From contig JAOPZA010000167.1 of assembly GCA_025964325.1 (NCBI GenBank), positions 1 to 64,000 of the forward strand: 64,000 nt of DNA, read 5' to 3'. Both the position numbers and the translations under genes were made by a program. Below, piece by piece: positions 1 to 8,730 of this stretch. Each line of letters begins with the position of its first letter. Position 1 is the first letter of the stretch. This DNA is from Conexibacter sp. GTDB lineage: Bacteria; Actinomycetota; Thermoleophilia; Solirubrobacterales; Solirubrobacteraceae. The notes beneath the pieces are model-generated. The model searched no databases and was not told the origin of the DNA. It saw nothing but the letters and a program-made list of their open reading frames with translations.

Positions 1-105
1 CGCCAGCAGCGGCCGCGCGAGGTCGAGCCGGTAGCGCGCGGCGAGCGCCGCGGCGCCGAGCGCGAACGCGGCGCCGGCCGCGACCTGTGCGACCGCCTGG
101 CTCAT
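1..105 (-). CDS. ABC transporter permease, N-terminal fragment (FetB/YbbM-like by context); truncated by window edge
   Basis: Minus-strand ATG at 105 overlaps the stop of the adjacent ABC ATPase (ATGA); translation starts MSQAVAQVAAGAAFALGAAALAARYRLDLARPLLA, hydrophobic. Confidence 0.5.
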   Translation of the reverse strand, partial: MSQAVAQVAAGAAFALGAAALAARYRLDLARPLLA

Positions 106-887
106 CCCTGCCCCTCGGCTGGTGGCAGCGCCGACCGCGGCGGCGAGGAGCGCGGCGGCAACGGGACGCCCGTCCCGTCCTCGCCGGCTCCCTCGTCTGC
201 GGCCGCCGCCAGCACCGCGGCGACCTCGCCGGTCACCGCGCGCCCGTCGCGCAGCGCCACGGCGTGGTCGCCGACCGCGCCGGCGAACACGAGGTCGTGG
301 GTGGCGGCGAGGATCCCGATTCCCTCCTCGCTCGCGAGTCGCCGCAGGGTTCGCGCGAGTCGCGCCCCGGCCGCCGCGTCGAGCGCGGCAGTCGGCTCGT
401 CGAGCAGCAGCAGCTCGGGCGATCGGGCGAGCGTCCGTGCCAGCGCGACCCGCGCCCGCTCGCCGCCGGACAACTCGCTCGCCGGCCGGTCGACGAACTC
501 GGTCGCGGCGAGGCCGGCGGCGTCGAGCGCTCCGAGCAGCCGATCCTCGGCCACCGCCTCGAGCCCGTAGCCGACGTTCTCGCGCACGCTCCCGGGGAGC
601 ATGAACGGCTGCTGGCCGACGAGCCCGACGCGCTGTCGCAGCGAACGCGGGTCGAGCTCGGCGATCGGGCCGCCGTCGAGCGAGATCGTGCCCGCGTCCG
701 GCACCAGCAGGCGGTTGCAGCAGCGCAGCAGCGTGCTCTTGCCCGCGCCGGAGGGGGCGACGAGCACCGTCACGAGACCACGCGGCACCGCGAAGGTGAC
801 GTCGTCGAGCACGCGGCGACCCCCACGCGCGAACCGCACCCCGCTCAAGCGCAGACCGCGCCGCTCCTCGTCGCGATCGTCGCCCAT
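102..887 (-). CDS. ABC transporter ATP-binding protein
   Basis: Walker A APSGAGKST, signature LSGGERARVALARTLA, Walker B LLLLDEPTAALD. Start placed at internal MGDDRDEE (887) rather than 956 to reduce overlap with pabB. Confidence 0.85.
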   Translation of the reverse strand: MGDDRDEERRGLRLSGVRFARGGRRVLDDVTFAVPRGLVTVLVAPSGAGKSTLLRCCNRLLVPDAGTISLDGGPIAELDPRSLRQRVGLVGQQPFMLPGSVRENVGYGLEAVAEDRLLGALDAAGLAATEFVDRPASELSGGERARVALARTLARSPELLLLDEPTAALDAAAGARLARTLRRLASEEGIGILAATHDLVFAGAVGDHAVALRDGRAVTGEVAAVLAAAADEGAGEDGTGVPLPPRSSPPRSALPPAEGQG

Positions 888-909
888 CGGGGAAGTATCC
901 TCGCCGGGT

Positions 910-3108
910 ATGACCGCCGTGCGGCTCGTCCGGGTGTCGCTCGACAGCGCCGCCACCCCGCAACAGGCGCTGCGAGCCCTCGCGGGCGAACCGTGGCCGT
1001 TCGCGCTCGTCGGCGCATGGGCCGGCGGCGGCGCGATCGTCGGCTCGCATCCGCTGCGCGTCGCCGCCCCGCACGACGATCCGTTCGCCCTGCTCGACCA
1101 GCTGCCACACGTCGAGCACCACGATCCCGCAGCGGGCGCCGTAGCCGACGGCGCCGTCGGCGGCGGCTGGTTCGGCTGGCTCGGCTACGGGCTCGGCGCC
1201 CGCGTCGAATCGCTGCCCCCCTCGCCGCCGCGCCCGGCACCCCTGCCGCCGTTCCAGCTCGCGTACTACGACCACGTCCTGCGCCGTGACGCCGGCGGTC
1301 GCTGGTGGTTCGAGGCGCTCGCGACGCCGGCCCGCGAGGCGGCGCTGCGCGACCGCGTCTCCGCGCTCGGCGCGAGACTCGCCGCAGCGGCGTCGCTGTC
1401 CGCGCCGGCGGCAAGTCCGCCCGGACCGTTCCGGTTGACCGGTGCAGGCGCCGCCGGCCACGTCTCCGCGGTCGCCGAGTGCGGTGAGCGGATCGCCGCC
1501 GGCGAGATCTTCCAGGCGAACGTCTGCCTGCGGCTCGAGGCCGACTGGGACGGCGACGTGGCCGGGCTCTTCGCCCAGGCGAGCGCGCAACTCGAACCGC
1601 GCTACGGCGCGGCCTTCCCGACCGCCGACGGTGGCGTCGCGAGCTGCTCGCCCGAGCTGTTCCTGCGCCGCCGAGGGCGCGCCGTCACGACCGCGCCGAT
1701 CAAGGGAACGGCCGCCCGCGACGGCGGCCTCGCGCCCACGGCGGCAACCGTCGCCCGCGACGCGCTCGTGGCGTCGGCGAAGGACCGGGCGGAGAACGTG
1801 ATGATCGTCGACCTGATGCGCAACGACCTCGGCCGCGTCTCCGACTACGGCTCGATCGAGGCGGCCGCGCCCGCCGCCGAGCCGCACCCCGGCGTCTGGC
1901 ACCTCGTCTCGCGGGTGAGCGGCCGGCTGCGCGCCGACGCCGGCGACGCCGACCTCCTGCGCGCGACCTTCCCGCCCGGATCCGTGACGGGCGCGCCCAA
2001 GGTCGAGGCGATGCGGGTGATCGCCGAGCTGGAGAGCACGGGGCGCGAGGCGTACACCGGCGCGATCGGCTTCGCGAGCCCGCTCGCCGGCCTGGAGCTG
2101 AACGTCGCGATCCGGACCTTCGAGGCCAGCGCCGGACGGCTCTGGCTCGGCGTCGGCGGCGGCATCGTGGCGGACTCCGACCCGGCGCGGGAGTTGGAGG
2201 AGTGCCTCGTGAAGGCGCGTCCGCTCGTCGCGGCGATCGAATCGGAGATCGAGGAGCCGCCGACGGCGGGGCGATCCGACGCAGGCGGCGAGGTGGCGCC
2301 AGCGGCACCTGTCGCTCCGCGAGCCCTCACCCGCGACCGCGCGCGACCGGATCCCGCCCGCGGCGTGTTCGAGACGCTGCTCGTCCGCGACGGCGTCGCG
2401 GTCCGCGCGGCCGAGCACCTCGCCCGGCTCGCCGCGAGCGTCTCGGCGTGCTGGGACGCGGCGCTGCCGAGCGGGCTCGCGCAGCGCGTCGCGGACGCCG
2501 CGAGCACCGCGTCCGCGGCCGCGCGCAGCGCGACGCTCAGAGTCGCCGTCGGTCCGCCGGCCGGACCGACACGCGCGCTCGCGGTCGAGGTGGAGCTCGG
2601 CCCGCCGCGACGCCGCACCCTGCCGGTGCCGCTCGTCCCGTTCACGCTGCCCGGCGGTCTCGGCGAGCACAAGTGGCGCGATCGGCGCCTGCTCGAGACG
2701 CTGGCGAGGATCGCGGACGGCGCGACGCCGCTGCTGCTCGACGGCGACGGCGCCGTGCTCGAAGCGGCCTGGGGCAACGTCTTCCTCCTCGACGGCGACC
2801 GCCTCCGCACCCCGCCGCTCGACGGTCGCATCCTCCCCGGCGTCACGCGCGCCGCCGTGCTCCGCGCCGCCGACGAGGTCGGACTGGCCGGCGCCGAGCT
2901 GCCCTTCGACCTGGCCGAGCTCGCGGCGGCGGACGGGATCCTGCTCAGCTCCGCCCTCGCGGGCGTCGTCCCGGCGGTGCTGCGCGGTCCCGAGCCCGCA
3001 GCGGGCGGCGCGCACGCGGCCGACGGCGTCGACGAGCGCGTGCTCGAGGTGGCCGGCGAGCTGTCCGGCGCGCTCGCGGCGACGTCGGAGCCCATGGCGC
3101 GCCGCTGA
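910..3108 (+). CDS. pabB: Fused aminodeoxychorismate synthase component I / aminodeoxychorismate lyase (PabB-PabC)
   Basis: Chorismate-binding motifs (IKGTAARDG, DRAENVMIVDLMRNDLGRV, PPGSVTGAPKVEAM) followed by a PLP fold-IV lyase domain (GVFETLLVRDG, EAAWGNVFLLDGD, LPGVTRAAVL). Start at ATG 910. Confidence 0.9.
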   Translation: MTAVRLVRVSLDSAATPQQALRALAGEPWPFALVGAWAGGGAIVGSHPLRVAAPHDDPFALLDQLPHVEHHDPAAGAVADGAVGGGWFGWLGYGLGARVESLPPSPPRPAPLPPFQLAYYDHVLRRDAGGRWWFEALATPAREAALRDRVSALGARLAAAASLSAPAASPPGPFRLTGAGAAGHVSAVAECGERIAAGEIFQANVCLRLEADWDGDVAGLFAQASAQLEPRYGAAFPTADGGVASCSPELFLRRRGRAVTTAPIKGTAARDGGLAPTAATVARDALVASAKDRAENVMIVDLMRNDLGRVSDYGSIEAAAPAAEPHPGVWHLVSRVSGRLRADAGDADLLRATFPPGSVTGAPKVEAMRVIAELESTGREAYTGAIGFASPLAGLELNVAIRTFEASAGRLWLGVGGGIVADSDPARELEECLVKARPLVAAIESEIEEPPTAGRSDAGGEVAPAAPVAPRALTRDRARPDPARGVFETLLVRDGVAVRAAEHLARLAASVSACWDAALPSGLAQRVADAASTASAAARSATLRVAVGPPAGPTRALAVEVELGPPRRRTLPVPLVPFTLPGGLGEHKWRDRRLLETLARIADGATPLLLDGDGAVLEAAWGNVFLLDGDRLRTPPLDGRILPGVTRAAVLRAADEVGLAGAELPFDLAELAAADGILLSSALAGVVPAVLRGPEPAAGGAHAADGVDERVLEVAGELSGALAATSEPMARR

Positions 3109-3139
3109 GCCGGGACCTACGGGGGCGTAGCATCATGGG

Positions 3140-3322
3140 ATGGCACGCCTCGACGAGCTACGAGCCGAGTACAAGCGCCTTCTCCACTCGATGGAGTACG
3201 CGTACGCGATGGGCCACTCGCAGACGATCGGCCGGGATCCCCGGCTCGAGTGGGTCGTGGAGCGGGTCGACGAGCTGCGCCGCGAGATCGCCGCGCTGAG
3301 CAAGGATCGACCGGAGGGCTGA
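3140..3322 (+). CDS. Small conserved hypothetical protein (60 aa)
   Basis: ORF MARLDELRAEYKRLLHSMEYAYAMGHSQTIGRDPRLEWVVERVDELRREIAALSKDRPEG directly downstream of pabBC. Confidence 0.55.
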   Translation: MARLDELRAEYKRLLHSMEYAYAMGHSQTIGRDPRLEWVVERVDELRREIAALSKDRPEG

Positions 3323-3385
3323 GGGCGAGGATCGAGGGCGACGGCGGGGCCGATCGAGTCGGGCCCGAGCCGCCGCCCCTCTCCC

Positions 3386-4612
3386 TTACGCCGCCTGCGG
3401 GATCAGGCCATGCGGGTTCAGCACGTACTTGCGCGCTGCGCCGTGGTCGAAGTTCTCGTAGCCGGTCGGCGCCTCGTCGAGTGTGATCACCGTCGCGTTC
3501 ACCGCTCTTGCGATCTGGGCGCGGTCGTTGAGGATCGCCTCCATCAACTCACGGTGGTATCTCATCACCGGGCACTGGCCGGTGGTGAGGACGTGCGACT
3601 TGGCCCACCCGAGCCCGATGCGGATCGACAGCGACCCTTCCTTGGCCGCGTCGGTCTTGGCGCCCGGGTCGCCCGTCACGTACAGCCCGGGGATGCCGAG
3701 CGCGCCACCGGCGCGCGTGATCGTCATCAGCGAGTTGAGCACCGTCGCCGGCATCTCCTCGTCCGCGTGCTCGCCGTGTCCGCGGGCCTCGAAGCCGACG
3801 GCGTCGACGCCCGAGTCCACCTCGGGCGTGCCGAGGATCTGGGCGATCTGATCGGACGGCTCGCCCTTCGAGACGTCGATCGTCTCGCAGCCGAAGCTGC
3901 GCGCCTGCTCCAGCCGCTCGGGGATCAGGTCGCCGACGATCACGACGCCGGCGCCGAGCAGCTGCGCGGCATGCGCCGCCGCCAGCCCGACGGGGCCGGC
4001 GCCGGCGACGTAGACGCTGCTGCCCGTCGTCACGCCAGCCGTGACGCAGCCGTGATAGCCGGTCGGGAAGATGTCGGACAGCATCGTGAGGTCGAGGATC
4101 TTCTCCATCGCCTGGTCGCGGTCCGGGAACTTGAGCAGGTTGAAGTCGGCGTAGGGCACCATCACGTACCGCGCCTGACCGCCCGGCCAGCCGCCCATGT
4201 CGACGTACCCGTACGCCGCCCCCGGGCGCTCCGGATTCGTGTTGAGGCAGATGCCGGTCTTGCGCTCCTTGCAGTTCCGGCAGCGTCCGCACGCGATGTT
4301 GAACGGCGTCGAGACGAGGTCGCCGACCTCGTGGTACTCGACGTCCCGGCCTCTCTCGATCACCTCGCCGGTGATCTCGTGGCCGAGGACGAGCCCTCTC
4401 GGCGCAGTCGTGCGCCCGCGCACCATGTGCTGGTCGCTGCCGCAGATGTTCGTCGCGACGATCCGAAGGATCACACCGTGGTGACACTCGCGCCCGACGT
4501 TGTCGGGATGGACCCCGGGTCCGTCCTTCAGCTCGAAGGTGGGGTAGTCGATGTCGTGGACCTCGACGGTGCCGGGCCCCTCGTAGACCACGCCCCTGTT
4601 GTTGTCAGCCAT
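3386..4612 (-). CDS. fdhA: Zinc-dependent alcohol dehydrogenase, glutathione-independent formaldehyde dehydrogenase family
   Basis: 408 aa; MADNNRGVVYEGPGTVEVHDIDYPTF, NICGSDQHMVRGR, GHEITGEV, CGRCRNCKERKTGIC, GPVGLAAAHAAQLLGA. Longer 921-aa ORF rejected. Confidence 0.88.
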   Translation of the reverse strand: MADNNRGVVYEGPGTVEVHDIDYPTFELKDGPGVHPDNVGRECHHGVILRIVATNICGSDQHMVRGRTTAPRGLVLGHEITGEVIERGRDVEYHEVGDLVSTPFNIACGRCRNCKERKTGICLNTNPERPGAAYGYVDMGGWPGGQARYVMVPYADFNLLKFPDRDQAMEKILDLTMLSDIFPTGYHGCVTAGVTTGSSVYVAGAGPVGLAAAHAAQLLGAGVVIVGDLIPERLEQARSFGCETIDVSKGEPSDQIAQILGTPEVDSGVDAVGFEARGHGEHADEEMPATVLNSLMTITRAGGALGIPGLYVTGDPGAKTDAAKEGSLSIRIGLGWAKSHVLTTGQCPVMRYHRELMEAILNDRAQIARAVNATVITLDEAPTGYENFDHGAARKYVLNPHGLIPQAA

Positions 4613-4763
4613 CACGCCACTCCTGATCGTCGGCCGCGCGCACGCGGCGCCTCGGTGCCGCCGCGGCCGTCGTGCCACGGCGCATCCTCCTGACTCCGTA
4701 TTCCCGCCGATCGGCCTGGGCGATCCATCCGGGCGCGTGTTCTGACGTTCGGGCTCGGAAACG

Positions 4764-4793
4764 CGACAGGGCCCGCCGAAGCGAGCCCTGTCG
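4764..4793 (-). terminator. Strong hairpin, likely terminator of the HtaA-like gene
   Basis: CGACAGGGCcCGC-cgaa-GCGaGCCCTGTCG: about 12 bp stem with one mismatch and a CGAA loop, downstream of the 4852 stop. Confidence 0.65.
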
Positions 4794-4851
4794 AACGAAG
4801 TCGGCGATGCCCGGCGACCGCGCGGAGCGCGGCACCGGAGCGGAGCCGCGT

Positions 4852-5910
4852 CTAGCGTGCCTGCGCCACCAGCGAGGCAGTGCCGACCGTCAGGCCGGCC
4901 TGGATCTGCGTCACGCCGAAGAGGCCGTTCAGCGTGCTGGCCGCGACGCCGTTCAGCTTCGCGACCGCTCCACCGAGCGTGATCGTGCGCGTCTTCGCGT
5001 TGACGTTCGTCGTGAGTCTGCTCACGTCGAGGTCGGCGATCGCGATCGGCGCGCCGCTGTAGTCGATGCCGAGCGTCGGCGTCTTCGACAGCGTGATCAG
5101 CGGGCTCGTCAGCGCGAGCGTCTGACCGCCTCTCGACAGCGCCAGGCCGCCGGAGCTCTGGATCTTGCCGGCCAGCGTCTTGACGTCGACGAGGCCGCCG
5201 GTGACCTTGAAGGTCAGCGCGCCCGTCGCCGTCGCCGTCGAGCCGGCCGCCGGGGCGAGCGTGACGCCGAGCTGCTTCAGCGCACCGGCCGTGGTCGGGT
5301 CGATCGCGAGCATCGCCGTGCCGCTGGCGAGCGCGATCTGCGCCGGCGTCGACTTGACCGACGCGGTGCCGAGCACGAGGCCGCCCTTGAACGCCGTCAC
5401 GCCGAAGGCGGCGTTGAGCGCCTTCGCGGCGCCTGGGGTCAGGCTGACCTTCACGCCTGCGACGTTCGTCGCGAAGCCGGCGCGCGTGACCCTCGCCTTG
5501 CCGAGGCCGAGGGTGCCGATCACGAGCTTCGCCTTGCCGAGCTGCACGCTCAACGTCGGCTTCTTGCCGGTCGCGAGCGTCGGGTTCTTCAGCGTCAGCT
5601 TCGTCTTCCCGGCGGACAGCGTGAAGCCGCCCTTGTGCGTGATCGTGCCGACAGCCGTCTGCGGGTCGATCGAACCGCCCGAGATCGGGAACGCCAGTCC
5701 GCCCGCGGCGGACGTCGCAGGCTTGACGGGGGCGATCTTCACACCCAGCTTCTTGAGCGCCTTGGCGGTGCCGCTGTCGAGCTTCAGGGTCGTCGTGCCG
5801 CCAGAGAGCTTGACCGCGTTGGCGGCCCCTGCAGGTGCGGCGATCGCGAGCAGTCCAAGCAGTGCGACCGCAAGGATGAGGCGGCCGTGCCAGCCATTCC
5901 TCAGATGCAT
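4852..5910 (-). CDS. Secreted HtaA-domain-like protein with two tandem homologous halves
   Basis: Signal peptide (LILAVALLGLLAIAAPAGAA). Two repeats: SGTAKALKKLGVKIAPVKPA...GTITHKGGFTLSAGKTKLTLKNP and PTTAGALKQLGVTLAPAAGS...GKIQSSGGLALSRGGQTLALTSP. Confidence 0.7.
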   Translation of the reverse strand: MHLRNGWHGRLILAVALLGLLAIAAPAGAANAVKLSGGTTTLKLDSGTAKALKKLGVKIAPVKPATSAAGGLAFPISGGSIDPQTAVGTITHKGGFTLSAGKTKLTLKNPTLATGKKPTLSVQLGKAKLVIGTLGLGKARVTRAGFATNVAGVKVSLTPGAAKALNAAFGVTAFKGGLVLGTASVKSTPAQIALASGTAMLAIDPTTAGALKQLGVTLAPAAGSTATATGALTFKVTGGLVDVKTLAGKIQSSGGLALSRGGQTLALTSPLITLSKTPTLGIDYSGAPIAIADLDVSRLTTNVNAKTRTITLGGAVAKLNGVAASTLNGLFGVTQIQAGLTVGTASLVAQAR

Positions 5911-5954
5911 TCAGCGTCCTTTCCGGGAGGGGATCTAGCTGCTGACCGTACGGC

Positions 5955-5974
5955 CAAACGCAGCCGTGCGTTTG
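5955..5974. promoter_or_regulatory. 20-bp palindrome overlapping a TTGACA hexamer
   Basis: CAAACGCA-gccg-TGCGTTTG perfect 8-bp arms between divergent HtaA-like and sigma factor genes; TTGACA at 5972-5977. Confidence 0.5.
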
Positions 5975-6069
5975 ACAGTTGGCGCGTCGCCGCTCTACCG
6001 GCAACGCGCCGTTAACTCCTACCGAGGCCATACCTGCTGCGCGGGTTGGCGTGCGACAGTGGAGCGACC

Positions 6070-6645
6070 GTGCGCCGAAGCATTCCGTCCACGACCGAGC
6101 GCCGCATCGCCGCAGGCCTGCGCACCCGCGACCCCGATGCGGTTCGCGCACTCTACGCCGAATACGGCGGCATCACGCTCGCGGTGCTGCGCGAGGCGCT
6201 CGACGATCGCGGGGCGGTGGAGGACGTCATGCAGCAGGTCTTCCTGGAGGCCTGGCAGCGCTGTCCCAGCTACGATCCGAACCGCGCGTCGCTCGGGACC
6301 TGGCTCTGCACGATCGCGCGCTCGCGCGCGATCGACCATCTGCGCCGGCGCATCCCCGAGCCCTGCGACGCGACCGTCGAGTTCGACGCGTGCGGCGCCT
6401 GCACGAACGAGCCTGCGAGCGCCGTGCTCGAACGGATGGCGCTGGGCGAGATGCTGCGGCGGCTGCCGCAGGACGAGGCCGAGGTGGTGTGGCTGCGCTT
6501 CCATCTCGGGCTGAGCCAACGCGAGATCGTCGCGCGCACCGGCATCCCACTCGGAACCGTCAAGTCGCGGACCGCGAGCGCGCTGCGGCGGCTGCGACGG
6601 ATGCTCGAGGACGCCGAAGGCGTGAAGGGCGCCGCGGCGGCGTAG
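6070..6645 (+). CDS. ECF-type RNA polymerase sigma-70 factor
   Basis: Region 2 (VEDVMQQVFLEAWQR...LGTWLCTIARSRAIDHLRRR) and region 4 (LPQDEAEVVWLRFHLGLSQREIVARTGIPLGTVKSRTASALRRLRRML). Start uncertain (6046 or GTG 6070). Confidence 0.88.
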   Translation: MRRSIPSTTERRIAAGLRTRDPDAVRALYAEYGGITLAVLREALDDRGAVEDVMQQVFLEAWQRCPSYDPNRASLGTWLCTIARSRAIDHLRRRIPEPCDATVEFDACGACTNEPASAVLERMALGEMLRRLPQDEAEVVWLRFHLGLSQREIVARTGIPLGTVKSRTASALRRLRRMLEDAEGVKGAAAA

Positions 6646-6670
6646 GGCGCCGAGGCGCGCCCGCCGTCGC

Positions 6671-7939
6671 TCAGCGCGCGACCGGCTCCTCCACCTCGTA
6701 CAGCCCCGCCCGCTCGAGCTCCCGCAGCCGCTCGTAGTCCGTCCGCAGCTGCTCGACCTCGGGGTGGACCAGGTAGATCGTTCCGGGTGAGGAGAACAGG
6801 TCGACGGTGCGCCGGAGCAGATCCCCCGGTCCGAGCGTCGCCAGGGACGCGGCGTAGGACGGCAGCCGCTCGATCTCCCGCAGCCCGTCGGCCGAGACGA
6901 TCAGGCCGTCGTGGTCGGAGATCAGCGCCAGGCAGCGCGAGTGCGATCGCAGCTCGTAGGGCGCCGCCGCCCGGCGCGCGACCGAACCCGGGTCGAGATA
7001 CGCCTCCGCCGTCACCGTGATGTGGCTCGGCGTGCAGCGCTCGATCGGCTCGGCGAGCATCGTCCCCTGCATCCGCGCGCCCGTCTCCACCATCACGGGT
7101 CCGGACTCGTCGAGCACCAGTTCGGTGTGGGCCGCGCCGAAGCGGATGCCGAGGGCGTCGAGGATCCCGCGCACGTAGGGCATCAACACGTCCTGCTCCG
7201 GCCCGCGTGCCGGCAGCAGGTCCTCGTAGTCGTAGATCACGCTCGCGCCCGGCAGCAGCCGCTTGACGACGTGCCAGATCTCGGAGATGTGGTGCACGCC
7301 GTCACAGCTGACGGAGTTGACGATGAACTCTCTTCCGCGCAGCTGCTCCTGCACGAGCAGCTCGTGGTTCGCGCCGCGCAGCGCGTTCGGATGCTCGAGC
7401 AGCAGCGTGAACGACTCGCGCAGCTCGTCCTCATCGGCGCAGAAGTGCACGCCGTCGGTGCCTGCGCTGTCGAGCGGCTTCACCACGACGGGCCAGTCGT
7501 CGCGCGCGGCCGCCCATGCCACCGCCTCGGCGACGTCGCCCGTCTTGCGCTCCTCGACCGCGCGCAGACCGGCGCGGCGCAGGGCGTTCGCCATCTCGTG
7601 CTTGTCGCGCCGGGCCGTGCTCAGCGCAGTCCCGTTCGTGGCCGACGGCGTCAGCGCCTCGCTCAGCGCGTCGGACAGCGGCACGCCCGTCTCGGCACCC
7701 GCGACCACGAAGGCGACGTCCCACGAAGACAGCCGCTCCAGAACACGCGCGACCGAGCCGTCGAACACGACGTTCTCGCGGAAGTCCTGCGGCTGGAACG
7801 TCTTCGCGTAGAACTGCGGCGGCTCCGCCGCGCTCTGCACGTGCACGCACGGCACGCCTCCGGCCGCGAGTCGCGGCGCCAGCCACCGTCCCGTCGAATA
7901 GGCGTCGACGACGACGCCGACGCGCTCCCGCTCGGTCAT
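6671..7939 (-). CDS. ATP-grasp domain ligase
   Basis: WPVVVKPLDSAGTDGVHFC, LLVQEQLRGREFIVNSVS, PVMVETGARMQG, typical of ATP-grasp amino-acid/dipeptide-ligase-like enzymes. Start at MTERERVG (7939). Confidence 0.82.
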   Translation of the reverse strand: MTERERVGVVVDAYSTGRWLAPRLAAGGVPCVHVQSAAEPPQFYAKTFQPQDFRENVVFDGSVARVLERLSSWDVAFVVAGAETGVPLSDALSEALTPSATNGTALSTARRDKHEMANALRRAGLRAVEERKTGDVAEAVAWAAARDDWPVVVKPLDSAGTDGVHFCADEDELRESFTLLLEHPNALRGANHELLVQEQLRGREFIVNSVSCDGVHHISEIWHVVKRLLPGASVIYDYEDLLPARGPEQDVLMPYVRGILDALGIRFGAAHTELVLDESGPVMVETGARMQGTMLAEPIERCTPSHITVTAEAYLDPGSVARRAAAPYELRSHSRCLALISDHDGLIVSADGLREIERLPSYAASLATLGPGDLLRRTVDLFSSPGTIYLVHPEVEQLRTDYERLRELERAGLYEVEEPVAR

Positions 7940-7946
7940 GACGCCC

Positions 7947-8687
7947 CTATCGCGTCGCGACGACGACGGCGCGGTCCTCGGGGCGCTTCTCGTGCCGGTC
8001 GTAGCCGCCGTAGAGCAGTGCGTCACGGAAGCCGGCCTCGGAGACCATCCGTTGCAGGTCTTCTCTCTCGTACATGCGGATCTGGATCGGCACGGAGACG
8101 CCGTCGAGCGAGTAGGTCACGTGGAGCATCCCGGTGCTCCAGTCGACCCAGAGCTTCTCCTCGACATCGTTCGTCACGCGCGTGACGACGTCGCCGCTGG
8201 TCCCGAGCCGGTGGCGCGAGCGCTCGAGGTCGGACAGCTCCATCAGGAGCCGACCGCCGGGCTTCAGGGCCTGGTTCCAGACGCGCAGCATCTGCTGGTC
8301 GTCCTCGACCGTCTTGCCGTAACCCCAGCTCGAGTACGTGTTCACGACGGCGTCGAACGGCGGCAGCTCGAGCGGCTTCGTCAGATCGGCCACGATGTAC
8401 GTGGGACCGGGGGAGCGGCGCTCCGCCTCGGCGATCACCTCCCGCGAGATGTCCGCGCCGACGACCTCGTAGCCGAGCGCCTGCAGCGCGGCGCCCATCC
8501 GCCCGGTGCCGCAGGCCGCGTCGAGCACGCGTGCGCCCGGCGCCAGCTCGAGCAGCGCGGCGATCTCCGCCGCGTCCCTGTCGGTGTCGTCGTAGCGGCC
8601 GAGCCGGTCGTTGAGGTCGATGAACGCGCGGTCGAACGCGTCGACGTCGTTCAGGATCCGCTCTGGTGTGCTGCTGTCGCTCGTCAT
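7947..8687 (-). CDS. Class I SAM-dependent methyltransferase
   Basis: Motif I ARVLDAACGTGRMGAAL, VVGADIS, FDAVVNTYSSWGYG, LKPGGRLLMELSD. Confidence 0.85.
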   Translation of the reverse strand: MTSDSSTPERILNDVDAFDRAFIDLNDRLGRYDDTDRDAAEIAALLELAPGARVLDAACGTGRMGAALQALGYEVVGADISREVIAEAERRSPGPTYIVADLTKPLELPPFDAVVNTYSSWGYGKTVEDDQQMLRVWNQALKPGGRLLMELSDLERSRHRLGTSGDVVTRVTNDVEEKLWVDWSTGMLHVTYSLDGVSVPIQIRMYEREDLQRMVSEAGFRDALLYGGYDRHEKRPEDRAVVVATR

Positions 8688-8730
8688 CGTCTTTCCTCTT
8701 CCCCTGAGTCTGGAGTTCCCTGGCGTGTGG

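Noticed and set aside
3386-6151. 921-aa minus ORF
   Set aside because: Only the C-terminal 408 aa is a real ADH; the N-terminal part is antisense/off-frame read-through of the HtaA-like gene.
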